In this document: positions 42,984 through 51,000 of the stretch, piece after piece
How positions within the stretch are numbered: position 1 is the first letter of the stretch
Layout of the letters: each line of letters opens with the position of its first letter
From: Streptomyces malaysiensis subsp. samsunensis
GTDB taxonomy: Bacteria; Actinomycetota; Actinomycetes; Streptomycetales; Streptomycetaceae
Direction of reading: 5' to 3'
Length of the DNA: 64,000 bases
Assembly: GCF_024519315.1 (NCBI RefSeq)
Contig: NZ_JANIIC010000013.1
Coordinates: 62,001 to 126,000, forward strand
Made by a program: the position numbers and the translations under genes
The notes under the pieces: model-generated
Database searches by the model: none
The model's input: the letters and a program-made list of their open reading frames with translations, nothing else
What the model was told of the DNA's origin: nothing

Positions 42984-44012
42984 TCACTGGAAGGAGTACG
43001 GGTTGAGCGCGTCCTCCGACAGGTGTTCCAGCTGCACCCGGTCGCCGATGCCGGCTTCCTCCGCGAGTTCGAGGAGCACGTCGAAGGCGACGTGATCCTC
43101 CAGGGCGAATCCGGTCGAGTCGAAGACGGTCAGCCCCTCCCGCCGCGCCTCGGCGAGCGCCGGTTCCGCGCACAGCTCGGGCAGCTCCGGGCCCAGGTCG
43201 CTCGCGTCGAGCTGCTGGCACTCGCCCTCGCGCAGCGCCTGCCCCCGGTGGTCCGGGGTGACGAAGGCGGACTTCAGCACGGACCGCGGCACCTCGTACT
43301 TGCCGATCAGATCGGCGCCTATGGCGTTGATGTGGACGTGCGGGCGCAGCCGCTCGCCGTGGAGGACCGGGCCGTCCCCGACCCCGACCGAGGTGACGGT
43401 GCAGATGATGTCCGATGCCGCCTCGATCTCCACGACGGATGCCACCTGCACGTCGATTCCGAGGAATTCCACGCGCTCGGCGAACGACTCGGCGTGGGCG
43501 GGATCGATGTCATGGACGAGGACGCGCTCCAGCGGGAAGACCAGGCTCAGGGCGTGGGCCTGGGTCACCGCCTGGGCACCGGCGCCCACCAGGCCGAGGA
43601 CCCGGCTGTCGGGGCGGGCCAGCAGACGGCTGGCGATGGCGGAGGCGGCGCCGGTGCGGACCGCGGTGGGCAGGATGCCGTCGCCGATGGCCAGCAGACG
43701 GCCGGTCACATCGTCGTAGCGAGCCATGGTGCCCACGATGGTGGGCAGTTGATGGGCGGACGGATTCGTGGGGGTGTACGCCACGGTCTTGATGGTGGTC
43801 GAGTCGCCGGGCTGGTGGTGCGGCATCCATTCGAGGATGGCCGCGTTCTCCGGACCGCGCAGGAATCCGTCCCGCGCCGGGGTGATGCCCCGTCGGCTTT
43901 CCTCACGGAACGCCTCGTCGAGCCGGTCGATCATCCGGTCCATGAAAAGGTCTAATCCCTTCTCCTGGACGATCTTGGCAACATGTTGCCGAGTGAGGAC
44001 CGTGGTTTCCAT
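42984..44012 (-). CDS. Ornithine/lysine cyclodeaminase family (probable pipecolate-forming enzyme)
   Basis: A 342-residue NAD-dependent enzyme of the ornithine cyclodeaminase/mu-crystallin fold. It carries VLGLVGAGAQAVTQAHAL (Rossmann), AVRTGAASAIASRLLARPDS, GECQQLDASDLGPELPELC and TVFDSTGFALEDH. The last two resemble the lysine cyclodeaminases of pipecolate-containing antibiotics (RapL/FkbL/VisC, and Pip of friulimycin), which turn L-lysine into L-pipecolate. The start METTV at 44010-44012 has aaggggaa upstream. An alternative assignment is ornithine-to-proline cyclisation or the SbnB-type step of diaminopropionate synthesis; the context favours pipecolate. Confidence 0.82.
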   Translation of the reverse strand: METTVLTRQHVAKIVQEKGLDLFMDRMIDRLDEAFREESRRGITPARDGFLRGPENAAILEWMPHHQPGDSTTIKTVAYTPTNPSAHQLPTIVGTMARYDDVTGRLLAIGDGILPTAVRTGAASAIASRLLARPDSRVLGLVGAGAQAVTQAHALSLVFPLERVLVHDIDPAHAESFAERVEFLGIDVQVASVVEIEAASDIICTVTSVGVGDGPVLHGERLRPHVHINAIGADLIGKYEVPRSVLKSAFVTPDHRGQALREGECQQLDASDLGPELPELCAEPALAEARREGLTVFDSTGFALEDHVAFDVLLELAEEAGIGDRVQLEHLSEDALNPYSFQ

Positions 44013-44096
44013 TGTTTCCCCTTGATTCGCATAATGGTGCGGCATTTACTTGCCAATGGAATTTTCACTCCACCGGAAAGGACGAACCGGGATATG

Positions 44097-44126
44097 AAAC
44101 TAATGGCCGCAGTTTCCTCCGGTCAA
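44097..44126 (-). promoter_or_regulatory. Possible promoter of the cyclodeaminase gene
   Basis: On the minus strand ttgacc (44126-44121) and tagttt (44102-44097) are 18 bp apart, which places transcription start near 44090, about 78 bp before the start codon. The large palindrome lies just upstream of this promoter. Confidence 0.45.
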
Positions 44127-44147
44127 GTTTTCGCCTGGGCGAGTACG

Positions 44148-44201
44148 GTTTCCCGCAACTGTCACCCTGCGGTTCCCCGCAGGGTGACAGTTGCGGGAAA
44201 C
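44148..44201. repeat. Perfect 54-bp palindrome (25-bp stem, 4-nt loop)
   Basis: Two 25-base arms, gtttcccgcaactgtcaccc... and its exact complement, are separated by ttcc. The palindrome sits in the 305-bp divergent gap between the cyclodeaminase (minus) and exporter (plus) genes, so it is not in a position to terminate either. It could be a large operator, an RNA leader structure for one transcript, or the footprint of a small non-autonomous element. Confidence 0.85.
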
Positions 44202-44317
44202 AATGACCACCGAGGCGGTTTACCCCGTATCGACGTCCGGGCCACGCGACTAACGTTTCACCGTCATAATCCCGTCGGCCGCCCCGGCGGTTCGGCGACA
44301 TTGGGAGGATAGCGACG

Positions 44318-46585
44318 GTGCGAAAGAAACCGGCGACATTACGGGTAGCCCGATGGAGCGCCACGCACCCGTGGTCGGCGATCGGACTGTGGGTCGTGTT
44401 CGTCGTCCTGTGTCTCTTCCTCGGCGGCGCCGCCGGCACGAACAAGCTCGACTCCGAGGAGTCCGGGGTCCGGGAGTCGGGCCGGGCGGGCAAGATCGTG
44501 TCTTCGGGGGACTTCACCGAGCGGCCCGAGGAGAACGTGCTCATCACCTCCGATTCGGGCGGGAAGCTGGACCGGCGGGCGGCGGAGCGGGCGGCCCGGG
44601 ACATCACCGACCGGATGAAGGACCTGCCCGAGGTGCGGAGCGTCGGTGAGCCGGTCCCCGCGCCGAACGGCAAGGCCCTGCTGGTGCCGGTGACCATGAC
44701 CGGTGACGAGGACGACGCCATGGACCGGGTCGGCCCGCTGCTGGACGTGAGCGCCGAGGCCGATCGTGCCCACGACGGGCTCAAGATCGAAGAGGTGGGC
44801 GACGGTTCCACGGTGAAGGGCATGTCGGACACCATCGGCGAGGATTTCAGAAGGGCTGAGCTGATCAGCGTTCCGCTGACCCTGCTGATCCTGCTGGTGG
44901 TCTTCGGCGCGATCATCGCCGCCGGGGTGCCCGTGCTGCTCGCCCTGTCCTGTGTGGTCTCCGCGATGGGCCTGTCGTCCCTGGCCTCACACGTGCTGCC
45001 GGAGACCAGCGCGGTGAGCAATGTCATCCTGCTCATGGGCATGGCCGTCGGCGTCGACTACTCCCTCTTCTATCTCAAGCGGGAGCGGGAGGAGCGCCGT
45101 AAGGGCAAGTCCCACCTCGACGCCATCGACATCGCCGCGGAGACGTCGGGGCATACGGTCGTGGTGTCCGGCACCACCGTGATCGTGGCGATGGCCGGGC
45201 TCTATCTGGCCCAGGAGGCCACCTTCGCCTCCCTGGCGACCGGTTCCATCATCGTCGTGGCGGTCGCGGTGCTCGGCTCGGTGACCGTGCTGCCCGCCCT
45301 CCTCGCCAAGCTGGGCGGCCGGGTGGACCGTCCCCGGGTGCCGTTCCTGTGGCGGCTCACGATGCGCTCCGGCGAGTCGCGGATGTGGCCCGTGCTGCTG
45401 CGTCCGGCGCTGCTCAAGCCGGTTCTCACCCTGGTGGTGTCCATCGGCGCGCTGCTGCTGCTCGCCCTGCCCGCCCTGGACATGAAGCTCAAGCAGCCCG
45501 GCCAGGACGACCTGTCGCGGGACATCCCGATCGTGCGGGCGACGGACCGGCTCACCGATGCCTTCCCGAGCGAGGGAACCGTGCACAAGGTGGCGGTACG
45601 GGCTCCCGCCGGCGAGGCCGGCCAGGTCGAGGCCGCCCTGCGGGGGCTGATCGCCCGTGCCGAGGGGAACAGCCTGTTCGCCCATGACCAGACGCCGGTG
45701 ATCCGCGAGTCCGAGGACCGCCGGGTGCACACGGTCGATGTGGGCACGCCGTACCCGCCGAAGAACCCCAAGGCCACCGAGTCGATGAAGGTGCTGCGCG
45801 GATGGGTGCCCCAGGCGCTGGAGGACGTCCCGGACGCCGAGAGCGCGGTCGGCGGCGCGGTGGCCCAGGGCGCCGACTTCACGGCCCATCTGGAGGAGCG
45901 CATGCCCTGGGTGGTGGGCTTCGTGCTGCTGCTGACCTTCGGCACCATGGCGGTGATCTTTCGCTCTCTGGCCGTGGCGCTGTCCGCGGTGCTGCTGAAC
46001 CTGCTGTCCGCGGCCGCCTCGTTCGGTGTCCTGGTGGCGGTCTTCCAGCACACCTGGGCCGAGGGCCTGCTCGACTTCGACAGTTCGGGCACGGTGGTGT
46101 CCTGGCTTCCGCTGTTCCTGTTCGTGGTGCTCTTCGGGCTGTCCATGGACTATCACGTGTTCGTGGTCAGCCGGATCCGGGAGATGGCCTTGGAGGGCGC
46201 GTCCGTGAAGGACTCGGTACGGGAGGGCATCGTCCGCTCGGCGGGTGTCGTGACCAGTGCCGCGATCGTCATGGTGGCCGTGTTCTCGATCTTCGGCACG
46301 CTCAACGCGGTCGAGTTCAAGCAGCTGGGCGTGGGACTAGCGGCGGCGATCATGCTCGACGCCGTGGTCATCCGGATCTTCGTGCTGCCGGCGCTGATGA
46401 CGGCACTCGGCCCGTGGAACTGGTGGCCCGGCGGCACGTCCGGGACGGGCCGTCGGCTCTCCCCCGTGTCGGCTCCGGCCGGGGGCGGTGCCGATGTGCC
46501 GGCGGCCTCGTACACACCGCCCGCCGCGCCCGGGACGGGCAGGGACGAGGCGCCCAGCGCGTCGCCCGGCCACCCGCAGCGTTAA
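44318..46585 (+). CDS. MmpL/RND-family exporter
   Basis: A 755-residue membrane transporter starting at GTG after ATTGGGAGG. It has two MMPL halves: the first with a large periplasmic-side loop and the TM motif GMAVGVDYSLFYLKREREERRKG, the second with FGLSMDYHVFVVSRIREM, both containing the proton-relay Asp-Tyr pair. The C-terminal ~60 residues are a Pro/Gly/Ala-rich cytosolic tail. Such proteins export lipids, siderophores or lipopeptides. Being divergent from the cyclodeaminase gene and within the NRPS locus, it may export the peptide or confer tolerance. Confidence 0.9.
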   Translation: MRKKPATLRVARWSATHPWSAIGLWVVFVVLCLFLGGAAGTNKLDSEESGVRESGRAGKIVSSGDFTERPEENVLITSDSGGKLDRRAAERAARDITDRMKDLPEVRSVGEPVPAPNGKALLVPVTMTGDEDDAMDRVGPLLDVSAEADRAHDGLKIEEVGDGSTVKGMSDTIGEDFRRAELISVPLTLLILLVVFGAIIAAGVPVLLALSCVVSAMGLSSLASHVLPETSAVSNVILLMGMAVGVDYSLFYLKREREERRKGKSHLDAIDIAAETSGHTVVVSGTTVIVAMAGLYLAQEATFASLATGSIIVVAVAVLGSVTVLPALLAKLGGRVDRPRVPFLWRLTMRSGESRMWPVLLRPALLKPVLTLVVSIGALLLLALPALDMKLKQPGQDDLSRDIPIVRATDRLTDAFPSEGTVHKVAVRAPAGEAGQVEAALRGLIARAEGNSLFAHDQTPVIRESEDRRVHTVDVGTPYPPKNPKATESMKVLRGWVPQALEDVPDAESAVGGAVAQGADFTAHLEERMPWVVGFVLLLTFGTMAVIFRSLAVALSAVLLNLLSAAASFGVLVAVFQHTWAEGLLDFDSSGTVVSWLPLFLFVVLFGLSMDYHVFVVSRIREMALEGASVKDSVREGIVRSAGVVTSAAIVMVAVFSIFGTLNAVEFKQLGVGLAAAIMLDAVVIRIFVLPALMTALGPWNWWPGGTSGTGRRLSPVSAPAGGGADVPAASYTPPAAPGTGRDEAPSASPGHPQR

Positions 46586-46616
46586 GCGGATCGGCGGAAG
46601 TCGGCTGCGGTTCGGT

Positions 46617-46680
46617 GGCGCCCCGAAGGGGCGCGGGGAACTGCGCGACCAGCCACGACGGCGCCGCAGACAATCGACGG
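46617..46680. repeat. Dispersed Streptomyces-type intergenic sequence
   Basis: The stretch gcgccccgaaggggcgcg (perfect hairpin stem) followed by gggaactgcgcgaccagcc and acgacggcgccgcag is a sequence I recall as recurring in intergenic positions of many Streptomyces genomes. It follows the exporter stop by about 30 bp. It may act as a terminator or encode a small RNA; its role is not established here. Confidence 0.5.
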
Positions 46681-46699
46681 CAGGTCGGGGCACCTCCAG

Positions 46700-46711
46700 C
46701 TAAGCGCTTAG
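46700..46711. promoter_or_regulatory. 12-bp palindrome ctaagcgcttag
   Basis: A perfect palindrome in the gap between converging genes. LacI- and GntR-type operators have this form, but the position downstream of both genes argues against promoter control; possibly part of the dispersed sequence next to it. Confidence 0.35.
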
Positions 46712-46732
46712 TGGCCGAGCGACCCCTTTGAC

Positions 46733-46786
46733 GAGAGGGGGGAGGGCCGTCCGATACCCCCGGTCGGGCCCCTCCCCCCTCTCCTC
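46733..46786. terminator. Strong bidirectional terminator
   Basis: The arms gagaggggggaggg and ccctcccccctctc form a long G/C stem around a shorter inner stem. It lies between the converging exporter and alpha/beta hydrolase genes and should end both transcripts. Confidence 0.75.
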
Positions 46787-46816
46787 GTTCCGGTGCCGTT
46801 CGGCCTCCCATGGCCG

Positions 46817-47629
46817 TCAGCGGGCGGCCGTCCCGGTGAGGAACTCCACCATCGCCTTGTTCACCGCGGCGGGGTCCTCCAGATAGCCGTAGTGCCCGCA
46901 GCCCTCGATGAGTTCGTACGCGGCTCCCGGGATGGCGTCGGCGACCTCGCGCGCCAGGTGCGGAGGGGTGATCAGGTCGTCGGCGAAGGCGATGACCTGG
47001 CAGGGGACCCGGATGCCCCGGTATGCCTCGAGCCGGTGGTCCAGTGTGCTCAACTCCATCTGGGCCCGGTGTCCCGGCCCGCCCGCGGGCGAGAGTTCGA
47101 ACAGGTCGAGCCAGTCGGCCATGGCCGCCCCGTTGTCGAGGGTGCGCGGGGACAGCGACTTCAGGGCTCGTACCACGGCGGCGTACCGGACCGGGAGTTC
47201 CACCTCGGCGTCGTACAGTTCGATCTCGGCACGTGTGATGGCGGCCCGCAGCACATCGGTGCGGCCCCGGGTGGCGATGAGGACGGCCTGGCGCACGAGA
47301 TCGGGCCGGGACAGCGCGAGTTCCTGGGTGATGAAGGCGCCCAGGGATGTGCCGACGACCCGGCAGGGACCGATCCCGAGGTACTCGATGAGCCCCGCAA
47401 CATCGCCGACCATGTCCTGGAGGGTGAACCCCTCGGTCCACTCCGAGGTCGGCGGTATGCCCCGGTTGTCGAGGGTGATCACGCGGAATCCGACGGCGGT
47501 GAGGGCGGGCACCTGGTGCAGTTGCCACACGGTGCGGCCGGCGCCGGTCCCCTGGATCATCACGACCGGCTCGCCCTCGCCGGCTTCCTCGTAGTGGAGC
47601 TGTATTCCGTTGACATCGATGACCGGCAT
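46817..47629 (-). CDS. Alpha/beta hydrolase of the peptide locus
   Basis: A 270-residue cytosolic hydrolase. The oxyanion/nucleophile region is VVGTSLGAFI (Ser), the acid AFADDLITP (Asp) and the base EGCGHYGYLE (His). ATG at 47627-47629 follows AAGGGAGGAG. It is the last gene of a minus-strand group containing MbtH and the NRPS genes. It might be an editing (type II) thioesterase-like protein or a tailoring hydrolase; its fold is of the general type, not the RifR editing type, so this stays open. Confidence 0.8.
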   Translation of the reverse strand: MPVIDVNGIQLHYEEAGEGEPVVMIQGTGAGRTVWQLHQVPALTAVGFRVITLDNRGIPPTSEWTEGFTLQDMVGDVAGLIEYLGIGPCRVVGTSLGAFITQELALSRPDLVRQAVLIATRGRTDVLRAAITRAEIELYDAEVELPVRYAAVVRALKSLSPRTLDNGAAMADWLDLFELSPAGGPGHRAQMELSTLDHRLEAYRGIRVPCQVIAFADDLITPPHLAREVADAIPGAAYELIEGCGHYGYLEDPAAVNKAMVEFLTGTAAR

Positions 47630-47674
47630 CTCGCTCCTCCCTTCTCCTTGGTCTTCGGGGTTGCGCGGACATGG

Positions 47675-47732
47675 GTGTGGCCCGCCCATCGGGTGCGACG
47701 CGTCGGAGGCGTCCCGGCGGGGCGGGCCACAC
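47675..47732 (-). promoter_or_regulatory. Stem-loop between mbtH and the hydrolase gene
   Basis: A perfect 13-bp inverted repeat (gtgtggcccgccc and its complement) with an inner gacgc/gcgtc pairing fills half of the 134-bp gap. It could be a partial terminator that reduces read-through into the hydrolase gene, or a 3'-end stabiliser of the NRPS-mbtH message. Confidence 0.5.
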
Positions 47733-47763
47733 GGCGGTCCAGCGGGTGCGGCGGTGCCGCGGG

Positions 47764-47988
47764 TCAGGCCGCGCCGGCGCCTTCCATCGCCTTGATCAGG
47801 CTCTTGGGGCGCATATCGGTCCAGTTGGTGTTCACGTATTCGAGCGCCGCGTCCCGCGTGGCGTCTGCCAGAACCGTGCGCCAGCCCTGGGGAACCTCGA
47901 CGAACGCCGGCCACAAAGAGTGCTGCCCCTCATCGTTGACGAGCACGAGATAGGTGCCCTCGGGGTCCTCGAAGGGGTTGGTGCTCAT
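47764..47988 (-). CDS. MbtH-like protein
   Basis: A 74-residue protein of the MbtH family. All signature residues are present: [24 protein letters not shown], then VPQGW and [11 protein letters not shown] with the conserved tryptophans. MbtH proteins bind adenylation domains and are needed for their solubility or activity. Start ATG at 47986-47988 with aaggag upstream, 55 bp after the NRPS stop, in the same operon. Confidence 0.96.
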   Translation of the reverse strand: MSTNPFEDPEGTYLVLVNDEGQHSLWPAFVEVPQGWRTVLADATRDAALEYVNTNWTDMRPKSLIKAMEGAGAA

Positions 47989-48043
47989 GAGATCGCTCCT
48001 TCTCGAAGAATTCTTCTCTTGTCACTTGACGTACATTCAGGGC

Positions 48044-51000
48044 TCACAGCCGGTCGGCGAGAAAACGTCCGATACGGGCCGCGTGACGGGCGTCGGTCAT
48101 CAGATCTCCGTGGTTCGAGTCTACGGGGCAGATCTCGATCGACCCGCCTATCAGCGGTTGCCACAAGTTGACATCCAGCAGGGTTTCCTGGTCGGCGGGT
48201 TTCCGTTCCGCGGACACGAAAAGCATGTCCCCGTCGAAGAACCGGGGCACGTAGGACCGCATGATCCGGACATTGTTCACGTAGACGTCCTTGAGGGCCA
48301 GCACGTCCTGGGCCTCAAGGTGGTCGAGGTGCGCCATGGGGTGATTTCCCGCTTGCAGGAACTCCCGGAAGCGCAGCAGAACCCGCTCCTGATCTGCTAT
48401 GAGCTCGGCCATGTCGAAGGTGAACCCCATGGCCCGCAGATTGTTCGCGACCACCTCGTGCTCCACCGGCTCCGAGTGGTCGCTGTGCTCCCCCGGCGGG
48501 TAGGAGTCGAGCACCGCGAGCATCCCGACCTCCTCGCCCTCCGCTCGCAGCCGGACGGCCAGGGCCTGCGCGGTCAGCCCGCCGAAGGACCAGCCGGCGA
48601 GCCGGTAGGGGCCGTGCGGCTGCACGGAGCGGATCCGGACGACATAGTCCTCGACCATCTCGTCCATGGACGCCGGGAGCGGTCCGGCGCCGTCGAGGCC
48701 GCGGGCCTGGACGCCGTAGACCGGCACCTCGGCGCCGAGGTGGCGGACCAGCCCCGAATAGCACCAGCTGAAGCCGCCTCCCGGGTGCAGGAAGAACAGC
48801 GGTGCTGCGGTACCGCGGGCGCGCAGGGGCAGCAGTGTCCCCGTCGAGTCGCCCTCCGCGGCCGCCTCGCCCGTCAGCAGGCGGGCCAGCGCGGCCGGTG
48901 AGGGCGCGTCGAAGACCGCGCGTACCGGCAGGTCGCCGCCCATCTCGTCGCGGATCCGGCCGACCAGCCGGGCGGCGAGGAAGGAGTGACCGCCGAGGTC
49001 GAAGAACTCGTCGTCGGCTCCGACCTGCTCCACGCCCAGGACCTCGGCGAACAGGGCGCACAGCGCACGCTCCTCGGGCGTCCTCGGCACGCCGGGCGCG
49101 GCACCGGTCCGGTACTCGGGCGCCGGCAGCGCGGCCCGGTCCAGCTTGCCGTTGGGCGTCAGGGGCAGTGCGTCCAGGGTGACGAACGCGGCGGGCACCA
49201 TATGGTCGGGCAGGTGCCGGGCGGCGTGTTCGCGCAACCGGCGCGCCTCGGGCTCCTCGCCATGCGCCCCGACCACGTAACCGACCAGGCGCCGGTCCCC
49301 CGGCCGGTCCTCCCGCACGACCACGGCCGCGCGCGCCACCTCCGGCGCCGCGGTGAGGACCGCCTCGATCTCACCCGGTTCGATGCGGAACCCGCGGACC
49401 TTGACCTGGGTGTCGGTGCGCCCCAGATACGTGAACTGTCCGGCGCGGGTGAGACGGGCCAGGTCGCCGGTGCGGTACATCCGGGCGCCCGGCGGGCCGT
49501 AGGGATCGGCGACGAACCGCTCCGCGGTGCGGTCGGCGCGGGCGATATAGCCGCGGGCCAGGGCGGCTCCGGTGATGTACAGCTCTCCGGGGACGCCCGG
49601 CGGCACCGGGTTCAGCCAGGGGTCGAGCAGCCGCACGGCGGTGTTGTCGACGGGCCGCCCGATGGGGGCGGGGCCGGGCGTCCAGGTGTCGGGGTCCGCC
49701 GGGAGCGGGCAGGCCGTCACCACATGGGTCTCGGCGGGCCCGTAGTGGTTGTGCAGCCGCCGGCCGGGGCGGTCGGCGCAGAACGTGCGGATGGCGCCGT
49801 GCGGGGTGAGCGCCTCCCCGGCCTGTACCAGGTCGGTGAGGTGCGGCAGTTCGAGCCCCTGGGCGGTGGCGGCCTCGCATACGGCGTCGATGACCAGGTT
49901 GGGCGCGTACAGCTCCTGGACGCCCGTCTCGTGCAGCCACCGCGCCAGACGGGCCGGGTCGCGGCGGACGTCCTCGGGGCAGACCACGAGGGTCTTGCCG
50001 TGCAGCAGAGCGGAGAGGATCTCCTGAACGGAGACGTCGAAGCTGACCGCGGTGAACTGGGCCACCCGGGTGCCCGGTCCGCCCGGCAGTTGCGCCCGGT
50101 GCCAGTCCAGGAGGTTGGCGAGCGCGCCCGCGGGCATCACCACGCCCTTGGGGCGCCCGGTCGAACCCGAGGTGTAGATGACGTACGCCGGGTGCGCGGG
50201 GTCGAGCGGCCGGGTGCGCTCGTCATCGGTGACATCGGTCGCGGGGTACGCGGCAAGCGCTTCGGCGGCCCGCGGGTCGTCGATCGCGAACGTACGGCCG
50301 GCGAGCCCTTCCGGAAGGGCCCCGGCCAGTTCGCGGGTGGTCAGCACGAGGGCGGGGCGGGCGTCTTCGAGCATGAACGCGATGCGGCCGGCCGGGTACC
50401 CGGGGTCGACGGGCAGATATCCGGCGCCGGCCTTGAGAACCGCCGTGAGGGCGGTGACCAGGTCGGCCGACCGGGGCATGGCGACCGCGACGAGGTCCTC
50501 GGGGCCCACCCCGCGGTCGATGAGCAGCCGTGCGAGCCGGTTGGCGCGCGCGTTCAGCTCGGTGTAGCCGACCGCTCCGGCCGCGGTTTCCACGGCCACG
50601 CCGTGCGGGCCGCGGGCGACGGCCGCTTCGAACCGATCGGGCAGCGAGACGTCCGGCGCGGGGCGGACCGGGCCGTGCCCGCCGCTCAGCACCGTGGCCC
50701 GTTCGCCCTCGTCGAGGAGCGCCACCTCGCCCAGTCTCGCCTGCGGGTTCGCGGTCACGGCCGCCAGCAGCCGCAGGAGCCGCGCCACGATCCGCTCCGC
50801 CGTGTCGCGTTCGAAGAGATCGGTGCTGAATTCGAGACCCGCGTTCAGCCCGTCCACGCCGCCGTCGGGGGCGTGCCGCTCGGCGAAGGACAGCAGCAGA
50901 TCGAATTTGGCCGTACCGGTGTCCGAGTCCAGTTGCTCGACGGCCAGGCCCGGCACCCCCACGCCGTCCTCGGGGGCCGCCGCGTCCGCCGCCTGCCGCC

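Noticed and set aside
42984..44012. Assignment as SbnB (diaminopropionate synthesis)
   Set aside because: Plausible because laspartomycin contains Dap, but no SbnA-like partner is next to it and the GECQQL and DSTGFALED motifs look more like pipecolate-forming cyclodeaminases. Kept as an alternative.
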